A DNA stretch of 64,000 bases, from positions 1 to 64,000 of the forward strand of contig JBMNTS010000001.1 of NCBI GenBank assembly GCA_050945855.1, read 5' to 3'. The translations under genes and the position numbers were made by a program. Positions within the stretch are counted from its first letter, which is position 1. Every line of letters begins with the position of its first letter. This DNA comes from CAYSNP01 sp050945855. Its GTDB lineage: Bacteria; Bacillota; Clostridia; Christensenellales; DTU072. Under the pieces are notes generated by a model. The model was given only the letters and a program-made list of their open reading frames with translations, was not told the DNA's origin and ran no database searches. This document shows, piece by piece, positions 42,214 to 50,886 of this stretch.

Positions 42214-42915
42214 ATGAAAGCAATAATTATGGCGGGCGGAAAAGGCACAAGGCTTAAACCCTTAACCGACGATATACCCAAGCCATTGGTCAGGATTATT
42301 GACCGCCCCGTAATGGAGCATATAATCGAATTGTTAAAAAAACATAATATTACGCAGATAGGAGTGACTTTAGGGCATATGTCAGACGCCATTATGGATT
42401 ATTTCGGCTCGGGAGAGCGATTAGGAGTGGAACTGAAATATTTTGTGGAGGAGACCCCGCTGGGCACGGCGGGCGGCGTAAAAGCCGCAAGCGACTTTAC
42501 GGACGGCGATTTTCTGATTATGAGCGGAGACTGCTATACCAATATGGATTTGTCGCGGGCAATACAATTCCATAAGGCTAAGCAATCCCCCTTTACGATA
42601 ATAGCCACACCTCACAACAATCCGGTTGGCTTAGGGGTGCTGGAAGCGGATTTCAACAACACGCTTTCCGCCTTTGTGGAAAAGCCGGAGCAGGCGCGCC
42701 CTTCCCTTATCAATACGGGGACGTATATAATGAGCAGGCGTATTCTGGATATGATTCCCCAAGGCTTTTACGACTTTGGCAAACAGCTTCTTCCCCGCCT
42801 GGTTAATGAGGCTTATGTGTGGGTAACCTATGATTATTGGTCTGACATCGGCACCTTGCCCGCCTTCTATTATACAAATTTTCTTGTGGCATCCGCCATT
42901 TCCCCGGACGCATAA
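42214..42915 (+). CDS. Sugar-phosphate nucleotidyltransferase
   Basis: A 233-residue single-domain nucleotidyltransferase with the signature MAGGKGTRLKPLT, then the KPLVRIIDRPVMEH segment, the metal-binding MSGDCY, and GTAGGVK and EKPEQ. Enzymes of this kind activate a sugar 1-phosphate with NTP; the closest style is mannose-1-phosphate guanylyltransferase or the N-acetylmuramate 1-phosphate uridylyltransferase group. It lacks the C-terminal beta-helix of GlmU. GGAGG precedes the ATG. It is a single-gene unit, divergent from rnj, with a terminator at 42944. Confidence 0.85.
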   Translation: MKAIIMAGGKGTRLKPLTDDIPKPLVRIIDRPVMEHIIELLKKHNITQIGVTLGHMSDAIMDYFGSGERLGVELKYFVEETPLGTAGGVKAASDFTDGDFLIMSGDCYTNMDLSRAIQFHKAKQSPFTIIATPHNNPVGLGVLEADFNNTLSAFVEKPEQARPSLINTGTYIMSRRILDMIPQGFYDFGKQLLPRLVNEAYVWVTYDYWSDIGTLPAFYYTNFLVASAISPDA

Positions 42916-42943
42916 AATTATGTCGATAAAAATTTATCAAATT

Positions 42944-42970
42944 AGGCGTACGGGTACGCCTTTTTTCTTT
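42944..42970 (+). terminator. Terminator after the nucleotidyltransferase gene
   Basis: AGGCGTAC (42944-42951) pairs perfectly with GTACGCCT (42954-42961) around two bases, followed by a T-run. The serC promoter begins at its end. Confidence 0.85.
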
Positions 42971-42997
42971 ACAAATGACATTTCAAAAGAGTATAAT
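42968..42997 (+). promoter_or_regulatory. SigA-type promoter for serC-serA
   Basis: TTTACA (42968-42973) and a perfect TATAAT (42992-42997) are 18 bases apart, 32 bases before serC, which has AAGGAG as ribosome site. Confidence 0.65.
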
Positions 42998-43028
42998 ACA
43001 ATAAAAAGATTCTCTAAGGAGCCCAAAA

Positions 43029-44102
43029 ATGAAAGTATATAATTTCTCGGCCGGACCCTCCATGTTACCTTATGAAGTTAAGCTGCAGGCACAAAAAGAA
43101 ATGCTTGATTATAACGGCAGCGGCATGTCCGTTATGGAGATGAGTCACAGAAGCAAGGTCTATGAAGAAATTCATAATGAAGCTATCGCGTTATTAAAAG
43201 AAATAATGCGTCTTAACGATGATTATTATATTTTACTATTACAAGGCGGGGCAAGTACGCAGTTTGAGGCGGTGCCCCTCAATTTATTAAAAAACGGCAA
43301 AGCGGATTACATTGTGACCGGCAATTTTGCCTCCAAAGCGTATAAAGAAGCGAAAAAATACGGGGAAATCAACGAAATAGCCTCCAGCAAGGACGCCAAT
43401 TATACCTATATCCCCGATATGGACAAGATTAAGACCACTCCGGGCGCGGATTATCTGCATATAACTTCCAACAATACCATTTTTGGCACGAGATACACCA
43501 AATTTCCGGAAGTGGATATACCCTTGGTCGCCGACATGAGCAGCAATATTTTGTCCCAGGATACGGATTACAACAAGTTTGGGCTGATTTACGCGGGAGC
43601 GCAAAAGAATATCGGGCCTGCCGGGCTTACTATCGTAATCGTTAAAAAGAATCTTATCAATAACCCTATGCCCATTTGCCCCACCATGCTGAGGTATTCC
43701 ACAATGGCAAACGATAACAGCCTATATAATACTCCCGCCACCTTTTCCATATACGTGGCTATGCTGACCCTGCGCTGGATTAAGAACATCGGAGGCATTA
43801 AGGCGCTTGAAAAGCAAAATTACGAAAAAGCCAATCTGTTGTATGACTTTATCGACAACAGCAGTTTTTATAAAAATCCCGTGCGTCCTCGCGACCGTTC
43901 CATTATGAACGTGCCTTTCACCACTCCCTCACCCGAATTGGACGCCAAATTTGTAAAGGAAGCGGAAGGCTACGGGCTGGTGACCTTAAAGGGACACCGC
44001 TTGGTGGGAGGTATGCGCGCAAGCATTTACAACGCCATGCCTATGGAAGGAGTTAAGGCTCTTGTGGAATTTATGAAGAAATTTGAGCGCGAAAACGCGT
44101 AG
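43029..44102 (+). CDS. serC: Phosphoserine aminotransferase
   Basis: PLP enzyme of serine synthesis that transfers the amino group of glutamate to 3-phosphohydroxypyruvate. The start YNFSAGPSMLP, the GGASTQFEAVP motif and GAQKNIGPAGLT with the Schiff-base Lys are all diagnostic; 357 residues is normal. It has its own promoter and is followed eight bases later by serA, so the two first enzymes of the phosphorylated serine pathway are made together. Confidence 0.97.
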   Translation: MKVYNFSAGPSMLPYEVKLQAQKEMLDYNGSGMSVMEMSHRSKVYEEIHNEAIALLKEIMRLNDDYYILLLQGGASTQFEAVPLNLLKNGKADYIVTGNFASKAYKEAKKYGEINEIASSKDANYTYIPDMDKIKTTPGADYLHITSNNTIFGTRYTKFPEVDIPLVADMSSNILSQDTDYNKFGLIYAGAQKNIGPAGLTIVIVKKNLINNPMPICPTMLRYSTMANDNSLYNTPATFSIYVAMLTLRWIKNIGGIKALEKQNYEKANLLYDFIDNSSFYKNPVRPRDRSIMNVPFTTPSPELDAKFVKEAEGYGLVTLKGHRLVGGMRASIYNAMPMEGVKALVEFMKKFERENA

Positions 44103-44110
44103 GTGAAATT

Positions 44111-45244
44111 ATGTATAATATATTGACCTTAAACAAAATCAGCAACGTAATTTACGATATCCTTAAAGGATATAACATCGGAGCAGAGATAGATAATCCC
44201 AACGGCATAATAGTGCGCTCCGCCAAAATGCACGATTACACGGTAGGCGACAACCTGGTCGCCGTAGCCAGAGCGGGCGCGGGCGTCAACAATATACCCG
44301 TGGACGAAATGAGCAAGCGCGGGATAGTCGTGTTCAATACTCCGGGTGCTAACGCCAACGCGGTAAAAGAGCTTGCAATTTGCTCTTTGCTGATGGCTTC
44401 CCGGGATATCTTTGAAGGCGCCAACTGGGCAAACACTTTAAGCTGCGAAGATGTGGATAAGCAGGTGGAGAAAGGCAAAGCTGATTTTGGCGGCTGTGAG
44501 ATTTTGGGCAAAACCTTAGGGCTTCTCGGGCTGGGCGCCATAGGAGCGTTAGTCGCCGATGCCGCAATTTCCCTGGGAATGAAGGTGGTAGGCTATGACC
44601 CGTATATTTCCGCCGAAAACAAAGCCGCGCTAAACGCAAATGTAAAGATTGTAGATTGCGCGGAGAAAGTTTTCGCACAATCCGATTATATCTCCCTGCA
44701 TGCCCCGCTGCTGGAAGGCACAAAAAATATGATTAACGCGCAAAGCATCGCAAAGATGAAAGACGGCGTTAAAATCATCAATATGAGCAGAGGCGGCCTG
44801 GTCAACACTGCTGACGTTATCGCGGCAATAAAGGAAGGCAAAGTCAAAAAATATGTGACCGATTTCCCCGGCAGCGAGGAAATATGCCAAAAAGGCATTA
44901 TCCCTATCCCCCATTTAGGCGCGAGCACGGAGGAAGCGGAGGAAAATTGCGCCATAATGGCGGCACATCAGATAAAGGACTATCTTGAAAGCGGCAATAT
45001 CGTAAACAGTGTAAACTTCCCTAAAATTTCCGCGCCAAAAGGAAAATGCCGCCTGCAGATTATAGCTCAGAAATGCGACGCTTTTTCTGCTGACCTTAAG
45101 GCTATATTTGGGCAAGAAAAAATCAGCGCCGCGGCTAATAAGGAATACGCTGTCGCTTTAATTGACGCGGATAATATCGGACAGGATAAAATAGAACAAG
45201 CGGGCAAGCTTCCCGGCGTCCTCAGAGTAAGGTTGATAAAATAG
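44111..45244 (+). CDS. serA: D-3-phosphoglycerate dehydrogenase
   Basis: NAD-dependent 2-hydroxyacid dehydrogenase that opens the serine pathway. The Rossmann motif is LGLLGLGAIGALV (about 137-149); the catalytic Arg is in MSRGGLVN and the His in PHLGASTEEAE. At 377 residues it has a catalytic part to about 300 and a short C-terminal region (LQIIAQKC to LPGVLRVRLIK) that looks like a reduced ACT domain, so feedback by serine may be weak or absent. Pairing with serC fixes the role despite the broad dehydrogenase family. Confidence 0.92.
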   Translation: MYNILTLNKISNVIYDILKGYNIGAEIDNPNGIIVRSAKMHDYTVGDNLVAVARAGAGVNNIPVDEMSKRGIVVFNTPGANANAVKELAICSLLMASRDIFEGANWANTLSCEDVDKQVEKGKADFGGCEILGKTLGLLGLGAIGALVADAAISLGMKVVGYDPYISAENKAALNANVKIVDCAEKVFAQSDYISLHAPLLEGTKNMINAQSIAKMKDGVKIINMSRGGLVNTADVIAAIKEGKVKKYVTDFPGSEEICQKGIIPIPHLGASTEEAEENCAIMAAHQIKDYLESGNIVNSVNFPKISAPKGKCRLQIIAQKCDAFSADLKAIFGQEKISAAANKEYAVALIDADNIGQDKIEQAGKLPGVLRVRLIK

Positions 45245-45257
45245 AACAACGTCCTTA

Positions 45258-45286
45258 TTGCGCAATCTTCCTTTTTATGCTAAAAT
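45258..45286 (+). promoter_or_regulatory. Promoter for the MntR-like regulator gene
   Basis: TTGCGC (45258-45263) and TAAAAT (45281-45286) are 17 bases apart, with AAAAGGAG before ATG 45305. Confidence 0.6.
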
Positions 45287-45304
45287 CATTAAAAGGAGAT
45301 TGTT

Positions 45305-45661
45305 ATGAAACTCCACGAATCAGGCGAAAACTATCTGGAAACTATCTATTTGCTGCACAAGCAAAATATTAACGTGCGGGCAATAGACGTGGCTAACGAG
45401 CTTAGTTTTTCCAAGCCCAGCGTTTCCCGCGCGCTTAACCTGCTAAAAAGCAAAGGTTATATTCATATAGAAAATAATGTTATTACCCTAACCGAACAAG
45501 GACTGCAAAAAGCGGAAAGCATATACGCAAGACATGTGCATATTACCAATTTTCTGGTTCAAACCCTGGGCGTGGAACGCCATATCGCGGAAAAAGACGC
45601 CTGCCGTATCGAGCACATCATAAGCGAGCGTACATTTAACCTTATTAAAGAAAAGTATTAA
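45305..45661 (+). CDS. MntR/DtxR-family metal-dependent regulator
   Basis: A 118-residue DNA-binding repressor. The winged helix-turn-helix is clear (VRAIDVANELSFSKPSVSRALNLLKSKGYI), and the dimerisation part keeps likely metal ligands: Glu in GENYLETIY, His in ARHVHIT, and CRIEH where MntR has a Glu-rich site; Cys there is the iron-type choice seen in DtxR. It is shorter than MntR (142) or DtxR (226) and lacks the SH3 domain. Metal specificity (Mn or Fe) is unclear. No transporter gene lies next to it. Confidence 0.85.
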   Translation: MKLHESGENYLETIYLLHKQNINVRAIDVANELSFSKPSVSRALNLLKSKGYIHIENNVITLTEQGLQKAESIYARHVHITNFLVQTLGVERHIAEKDACRIEHIISERTFNLIKEKY

Positions 45662-45693
45662 CAGATTTCCTTTATAAACAGCCAGAAATTAAT

Positions 45694-46446
45694 TTATTGG
45701 CAATTTTCCCTTCGCTTTTTACCGAATATGGGATAATCGGGGAGGCTGGCAAGACCTTCCCAATATGCCCTGATGCAATCCACGCTGAGAGGCTTGCCGT
45801 GACTTGGAATCAGGGTTACGGCGTTTCGGCAAATGTAACTCCACGTTTTTTGCAGCATAAGCGCGTCCTCAAGCACCAACGGGTAATAATTTTTGGAAAG
45901 GGCGGGCATATTAAAGACCGCATCCCCGCAAATCAGCCGTTTGCCGGGCAGCATCAGCCCTATGGAATCGGCGGTATGCCCGGGCAAGGGGACAATGTCT
46001 ATTTCTATTTTGCTTTCGCGCAAATATTGTTCATCCTTTGCGAAAAGCAGGTAACGCTTAGGGGCGTCTACGGCGGGGAATTTATGTTTCCCAAGTCCCG
46101 TATACTCTAAGAACTTACATACAGATTGTATCATTTTGCTCGTTGCGGAGTGGATTTTCAAGTTGCGTCCCAACTTAAGGCGGCGTGCGGCTTCGTGATG
46201 CAAAATCAGATTAGCGTCCGTAAAATACTCCAGCATTTCCTGCAAAAATCCGACATGGTCGTCGTGGCTATGTGTCAGAAAAAGAAATTTCACCAGCCTC
46301 TTGTCATAGCCTTTGCTCTCGAATTTTTTCTTAAACTGCGCAAAGCCTCCCGGGTAGCCGGAGTCCACAACAATAAGCCTCTTGTCGGGTGTGCTGATTA
46401 CAAAACAAGATACCTTTTTTGTCCCTAAATCATCTGCGTAATACAT
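45694..46446 (-). CDS. Metallo-beta-lactamase-fold hydrolase
   Basis: A 250-residue MBL-fold protein with THSHDDHVG (about 58-66), a second ligand region in PLPGHTADSIG, CGDAVF, and PSHGKPLS. This is the binuclear zinc layout of glyoxalase II-like and lactonase-like enzymes. The substrate is not recognisable. It starts at ATG 46446, immediately after the stop of an MFS transporter gene, so the two are co-transcribed from the promoter at 47785-47813 and may act on the same compound. Confidence 0.8.
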   Translation of the reverse strand: MYYADDLGTKKVSCFVISTPDKRLIVVDSGYPGGFAQFKKKFESKGYDKRLVKFLFLTHSHDDHVGFLQEMLEYFTDANLILHHEAARRLKLGRNLKIHSATSKMIQSVCKFLEYTGLGKHKFPAVDAPKRYLLFAKDEQYLRESKIEIDIVPLPGHTADSIGLMLPGKRLICGDAVFNMPALSKNYYPLVLEDALMLQKTWSYICRNAVTLIPSHGKPLSVDCIRAYWEGLASLPDYPIFGKKRRENCQ

Positions 46447-47763
46447 TTACTTAACCTCTTCATTTTCAGCTTTTCTGATATTTAATACCAAAATAAACAA
46501 AGGTATAAGCATAAATAAAGCGACTTTTGCGGCGGCTAAAAAGATATCGGGCACCGGAATTTTGACTATCTCGCCGAACTCGTTGAGATAAGTCTGATTG
46601 GACTGGTTAATAACCCCGTTGCCGATATACGGACCGATAACCATAGGCAAAAGCACGAAAAATATCATTCTGATGCCCTGGAACATCCCCGCCTTGTCTT
46701 TGGGTGTCTTATCTCTAATAACCGAATTGAGCACTATTTCCAGCATCACAAATCCGCCCATCATTACAATGCCTATGGCGATAAGCAAGTAAAGGCTGCG
46801 CGCAAAGAACATCAGGACAAGACCGATAATATATACAAAGGCGGAGATGAATACGAATTTTGATTTGCCCTTTTTATCTATAAGCCTGCCGATCAAAATG
46901 CCGAAAATCGCCGCGCCCAACACCGCTACCGCCAGCACAATGCTGTATTCCATAACCGAAAACTGCAAATACTTTTCCAAATACACAATGAGATAAGGCA
47001 GAAACACCTGCGAGCTTATGCCGAAGGCACCAATGGAGATTAAAGCGATGTATAAAAATTTGTTTTCCGCTATTACCCGGGGACGGAAACCGTAAAAGAT
47101 ATTTTTATAGTATTTTTCTTCCGAACGAATGCCGCTGCGGCTTTCTTTAATCAAAAGCAATCCCAATAAACCGCTTAAAGAAACGGTGGAGCCTAAAATT
47201 ATGAAAAACATGGGGTACCCCACGCTTTCAATAATCATGCCAAACCCGCCGGATACAACCAGCATTGCCAATAAAGGCATGGCGCTCAGCACTCCCTCGA
47301 CGCCGGCGCGGTTTTTGGGTACGGTGATATCGGTAATCCAGGCATTAAACGCCGCGTCGTTGGCGGAGGAGCCGAAAAAGGTCATTACGCAATCCATAAT
47401 CACTACAGCGCCTACCGTGAGCAGCAACACCTTTTGCGCCTGCATGGAAGGAAAAAGCGCGGCGGTGTTGGCGCGGGATATAAAGGCAAATACCAAAGTG
47501 GAAATACCCCATAGAATATACCCGCCGGAAATAAAGACCTTGCGGCGGTTTATCTTGTCGCTGTATGCTCCCGTAAGCAGCGTCGCCACGGTCGCGACAA
47601 TAGCGCTGGCCGCCACCATTAAAGCAATATGGTCGGTAGTGCCCCCTATTTCATTGTATAAAAATACGTTAAAATACATATTCTCCACTGCCCAGGCAAT
47701 TTGCCCGAACAGTCCGAACACTACTATCGCGCTCCAGGTTTTCTTGCTTATCTTGGTATCCAT
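46447..47763 (-). CDS. MFS transporter
   Basis: A 438-residue major facilitator with twelve predicted helices. The loop between helices 2 and 3 has the MFS motif A form GAYSDKINRRKVF, and the half-way loop is IKESRSGIRSEEKYYKN. No drug- or sugar-specific motif stands out, so the substrate is unknown. It begins at ATG 47763 after AAGGAG and has its own promoter. The MBL hydrolase gene follows without a gap. Confidence 0.85.
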   Translation of the reverse strand: MDTKISKKTWSAIVVFGLFGQIAWAVENMYFNVFLYNEIGGTTDHIALMVAASAIVATVATLLTGAYSDKINRRKVFISGGYILWGISTLVFAFISRANTAALFPSMQAQKVLLLTVGAVVIMDCVMTFFGSSANDAAFNAWITDITVPKNRAGVEGVLSAMPLLAMLVVSGGFGMIIESVGYPMFFIILGSTVSLSGLLGLLLIKESRSGIRSEEKYYKNIFYGFRPRVIAENKFLYIALISIGAFGISSQVFLPYLIVYLEKYLQFSVMEYSIVLAVAVLGAAIFGILIGRLIDKKGKSKFVFISAFVYIIGLVLMFFARSLYLLIAIGIVMMGGFVMLEIVLNSVIRDKTPKDKAGMFQGIRMIFFVLLPMVIGPYIGNGVINQSNQTYLNEFGEIVKIPVPDIFLAAAKVALFMLIPLFILVLNIRKAENEEVK

Positions 47764-47784
47764 GATATACTCCTTATTGCGCTA

Positions 47785-47813
47785 ATATTAACATTTTTTG
47801 CTATTAAAGTCAA
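47785..47813 (-). promoter_or_regulatory. SigA-type promoter for the MFS transporter and MBL hydrolase genes
   Basis: On the minus strand TTGACT (47813-47808) and TAATAT (47790-47785) are 17 bases apart, 22 bases before ATG 47763. Confidence 0.65.
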
Positions 47814-47902
47814 GATTGAAAAAGCTCGTCCGATGCAATGAAGCGGCTAGGCAAAAACGCCCCAAAAAATGAGCGCAATCGTGCCTAAATCTGTCTCAAT
47901 GA

Positions 47903-47931
47903 TTGAAAAAAACAAATTTTTGATATATAAT
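47903..47931 (+). promoter_or_regulatory. Promoter of a probably leaderless gene
   Basis: TTGAAA (47903-47908) and perfect TATAAT (47926-47931) are 17 bases apart. A start 7-8 bases beyond the -10 would fall at 47938-47939, exactly on the ATG of the SGNH hydrolase gene. Confidence 0.65.
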
Positions 47932-47938
47932 AATGCTT

Positions 47939-48688
47939 ATGGCAAACAAGAGTCCGACACAAAAGAAAATTAAACTGCTCAATACGATAATAGTATCTCT
48001 AACCGTTTTACTGCTTGCGGTCATGTTAGGCTACGTATTGCCTTCCATGCTGGCGGACGAGAGGACTTTTGTGGTAAGCAGTAAGGCGGCGCTCAGAAAA
48101 GTCAGATATAACGAGGAAAACAAGACGCTGGAAAAAGGGCAAGTGGTTTTTATCGGGGACTCGATTTTCGAGTTTTACGATACGGCTAAATTTTACCCCG
48201 ACCATACCGTCTACAATCGGGGCATTTCGGGGGACAGAAGCAACCATGTGCTGGCGCGCATAGAGGAAAACGCGCTTGTCTTGGACCCTAGAATAATCGT
48301 AATTCATGTGGGCACCAACGACATAGGCGCAAAACTGGGATACGATTTAACCTTATCCAACATGAAAAAAATCGTGGAGAAAATAAGGGAGCACGATGCC
48401 TCAATCAAGATAATCCTTGACAACGTTTATCCCATCAACGACGAAAACAGGTTTTTTTACAGCCGTATATACGGCGTAAGGGAAAACTACCAGATACTTG
48501 AATTAAACCGGCTGCTTAAAGATTTTTCACAGGAAAACGGTGTGGAATATATAGATAATTATATTCTGCTTACCGACGAGGCGGGCAGGCTGAAAAGAGA
48601 GTATACCGTGGACGGACTCCACCTTTCTCAAAAAGGATATGAAGTCGTCACGGCTTCCATTCTGCCATATTTGGAAGAGCAGGACTAA
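47939..48688 (+). CDS. Membrane-anchored SGNH/GDSL hydrolase
   Basis: A 249-residue protein with one N-terminal membrane helix (about 18-38) and an extracytoplasmic SGNH esterase domain: block I FIGDSI (nucleophile Ser), block II Gly in NRGISGDRSN, block III GTND, and block V DGLHLS with the Asp-His pair. Such enzymes deacylate lipids, peptidoglycan or polysaccharides. No ribosome site exists; the -10 of the promoter ends two bases before ATG 47933 and eight before ATG 47939, so I prefer 47939 as a leaderless start. It is a single-gene unit that converges with the UMF1-type transporter gene. Confidence 0.82.
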   Translation: MANKSPTQKKIKLLNTIIVSLTVLLLAVMLGYVLPSMLADERTFVVSSKAALRKVRYNEENKTLEKGQVVFIGDSIFEFYDTAKFYPDHTVYNRGISGDRSNHVLARIEENALVLDPRIIVIHVGTNDIGAKLGYDLTLSNMKKIVEKIREHDASIKIILDNVYPINDENRFFYSRIYGVRENYQILELNRLLKDFSQENGVEYIDNYILLTDEAGRLKREYTVDGLHLSQKGYEVVTASILPYLEEQD

Positions 48689-48690
48689 AG

Positions 48691-50058
48691 CTATCTTTTT
48701 TTACGTTTATCCTTATACGCTATCAAAAAACCTTTGGGTTGGGAGGCACTCTCCCCGCTTTCCGCTTCGATTTTGCCGCCGAGCTCTTTGTTGGGCAAAT
48801 CGGCGTCGTTCTTAGGCACTAAAATCAGGAAAATGCCGCCGATAATAAAGAATATAAGCAAAGCAAGTATGCCCAGGCGGGGATTGTTGGTGATTTTGGT
48901 CATAAAAGCGATTGCTCCGGGGCCGATAACCGCCGCGCCTTTGGAGAATATATCGTACGCGCCGAAAAATTCGTTTGATTTATGCTTGGGAATGATTTTG
49001 GCAAAGTAAGAACGGCTGAGCGCCTGAATACCGCCCTGGAACAGACCCACAAAGAAGGCAAGTATGAAGAAGTCTGTCAAAGCCTTCATAAAATACGCGT
49101 AACCCACAACCAGCGAATAGCCGACAATGCTTATCAGGATAAGGTAGCGGGGGGAGTATTTGCGGGCGGCGGAAGAAAATATGATAGCGAAAGGCCACGC
49201 CACAAATTGGGTCATCAATAACGCGATAACAAGATAAATGGCTTGAATATCCCCGAGTACCTGCTGGGCGTATACCACGCTCATGCCTATTATCGTGCCT
49301 ACGCCGTCGATATAGAAGAAGAAAGCCAGTAAAAACATAAAAGGCGCTTTATAGTTGGGCAAATCTCTGAGGGTTTCGCCTATTTTACGGAAAGCGTTTC
49401 TGATTTGACGGGGCGCGGGCTCTACTCCGTGAATCTGCCTGTAATCGCGCAATAACGGAATGCTTACCAACCCCCACCATGCGCCCGTTATCGCCATGCC
49501 GATAACAATTGCGGTGGAGTCGCCGATGCCTAAAATGGGGTTTTCCTTTGGCATAGTGGATAAGGCGTAAAGAGCAAGGCACACGCTGAAAGGAATGGTG
49601 CTGCCCACATACCCCCAGCCGAAGCCACGACCGGAAACGTCATCGTATCTGTCTTCGGAGGAAACGTCTATCAGCATAGCGTCATAAAAAACTATGCTGC
49701 CCGAAAGCCCTATCCTGCCTATAATAACTATTGCCGCCAAAATGGGAATGCTGTTGCTTATCCCGATAAGGAAGCAGGAAATCACCCCCAAACCCAGGAA
49801 TACGGAAAACATCTTTTTCTTCATGCCTTTATTGTCCGCTATCGCGCCCAAAACGGGATTGATAAGGGCAACGCTAAACGCGGATGCGGAAAGCAGTGTG
49901 CCGAAAATAGCGGTAATATCCGTGGAACTGTAGCCTTGACGTGTTGCAAGGGTATTATAGTAGATAGGCAGCAGGGAAGCGACAATCATCACAAATGCGG
50001 AATTTGCGACGTCATATAGCACCCATGAGCGTTCGGGTTTGGTCAGCTTAAATTTCAT
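48691..50058 (-). CDS. UMF1-family MFS transporter
   Basis: A 455-residue, twelve-helix transporter of the UMF1/Atg22-like group: the opening ERSWVLYDVANSAF and the segment FGAYDIFSKGAAVIGP are family hallmarks. In yeast the relative exports amino acids from the vacuole; in bacteria the substrate is unknown. A charged tail (ESASQPKGFLIAYKDKRKKR) ends the protein. It lies 28 bases after rex on the same strand and could be under the rex promoter. Confidence 0.88.
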   Translation of the reverse strand: MKFKLTKPERSWVLYDVANSAFVMIVASLLPIYYNTLATRQGYSSTDITAIFGTLLSASAFSVALINPVLGAIADNKGMKKKMFSVFLGLGVISCFLIGISNSIPILAAIVIIGRIGLSGSIVFYDAMLIDVSSEDRYDDVSGRGFGWGYVGSTIPFSVCLALYALSTMPKENPILGIGDSTAIVIGMAITGAWWGLVSIPLLRDYRQIHGVEPAPRQIRNAFRKIGETLRDLPNYKAPFMFLLAFFFYIDGVGTIIGMSVVYAQQVLGDIQAIYLVIALLMTQFVAWPFAIIFSSAARKYSPRYLILISIVGYSLVVGYAYFMKALTDFFILAFFVGLFQGGIQALSRSYFAKIIPKHKSNEFFGAYDIFSKGAAVIGPGAIAFMTKITNNPRLGILALLIFFIIGGIFLILVPKNDADLPNKELGGKIEAESGESASQPKGFLIAYKDKRKKR

Positions 50059-50086
50059 AATACTCTCCTTAAAGGCAAAATAATGA

Positions 50087-50704
50087 TTATCTCAATAACA
50101 ATTTACTGTTAAGAACGGAAAGGGATACGGCAAAGTTTACGTTTTCCACCACAATATTGTCGGGCACGGACAACCTTATGGGCGCAAAATTCCATATCGC
50201 CGCGATGCCGGCGTCCACCAACAATTGAGCGACTTGTTGCGCGGTGTCCGCAGGCGTGGCAATGATGCCGATTTGAGCGGATATCCTTTTGGCTTCCTTC
50301 TTAATATCCGAAGGGGAACAAATAGTCATATCCTTGATTTTTTTGCCGATTTTATCAGGATTGCTGTCAATCAGCGCGGCTATGGTAAGCCCGTATTGCT
50401 CAAAGCCGGGATAATTTGTAAGCGCGGTGCCCAGATTGCCCACGCCTACCAATACCGCCTTTTTATTATGCTTATATCCCAGCGTGTTTTCCAGAACCTG
50501 TATCAGTTCATCTAAAGAATACCCGATTTTAGGCCTGCCTATAATGCCCGTTTGTTGTAAATCCTTGCGTATCAAAATAGGTATCAAGTCCAGCTTTTGC
50601 GCTATTATGGTGCAGGAAATATAAGTTTCGCCGTTCTCTTTTTCTTCCAGAGCAGCTTTATAATACAGCGGTAATCTTCTTAAAGTAGGCTCAGAGATTC
50701 CCAT
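50087..50704 (-). CDS. rex: Redox-sensing repressor Rex
   Basis: Represses fermentation and respiration genes and lets go when NADH is high. Start ATG 50704 has GGGGAGGA upstream and gives 205 residues; a longer frame to 50755 lacks support and would start inside the promoter. The N-terminal winged helix (PTLRRLPLYYKAA, SCTIIAQKL, IRKDLQQTG) is followed by a Rossmann domain with GVGNLGTAL and the C-terminal helix for domain swapping (NIVVENVNFAVSLSVL). I did not find a clear Rex operator in the window. It has its own promoter. Confidence 0.95.
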   Translation of the reverse strand: MGISEPTLRRLPLYYKAALEEKENGETYISCTIIAQKLDLIPILIRKDLQQTGIIGRPKIGYSLDELIQVLENTLGYKHNKKAVLVGVGNLGTALTNYPGFEQYGLTIAALIDSNPDKIGKKIKDMTICSPSDIKKEAKRISAQIGIIATPADTAQQVAQLLVDAGIAAIWNFAPIRLSVPDNIVVENVNFAVSLSVLNSKLLLR

Positions 50705-50731
50705 ATAGTCCTCCCCAAATATTTTATCTAA

Positions 50732-50760
50732 ATTATATATCAAAAATAAGGTCAAGTCAA
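50732..50760 (-). promoter_or_regulatory. SigA-type promoter for rex
   Basis: On the minus strand TTGACT (50760-50755) and perfect TATAAT (50737-50732) are 17 bases apart, 28 bases before ATG 50704. Confidence 0.75.
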
Positions 50761-50824
50761 GGTATAAGGATTTTTTTACCGATTAGGGCGGATAAATAAT
50801 TTTTGCAATAATAAAAACTTTGCA

Positions 50825-50853
50825 TTGATTCTGATATTAATGTGTGCTAAACT
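50825..50853 (+). promoter_or_regulatory. Possible promoter of the amidohydrolase gene
   Basis: TTGATT (50825-50830) and TAAACT (50848-50853) are 17 bases apart, followed by CCGAGGG before ATG 50887. The -10 is weak. Confidence 0.4.
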
Positions 50854-50886
50854 AAACAATGTTAAAAAATTACACCGAGGGCTAAA

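Noticed and set aside
50756..50886. Rex operator in the rex/amidohydrolase intergenic gap
   Set aside because: I looked for a TTGTGAA-N4-TTCACAA-like palindrome and saw none.
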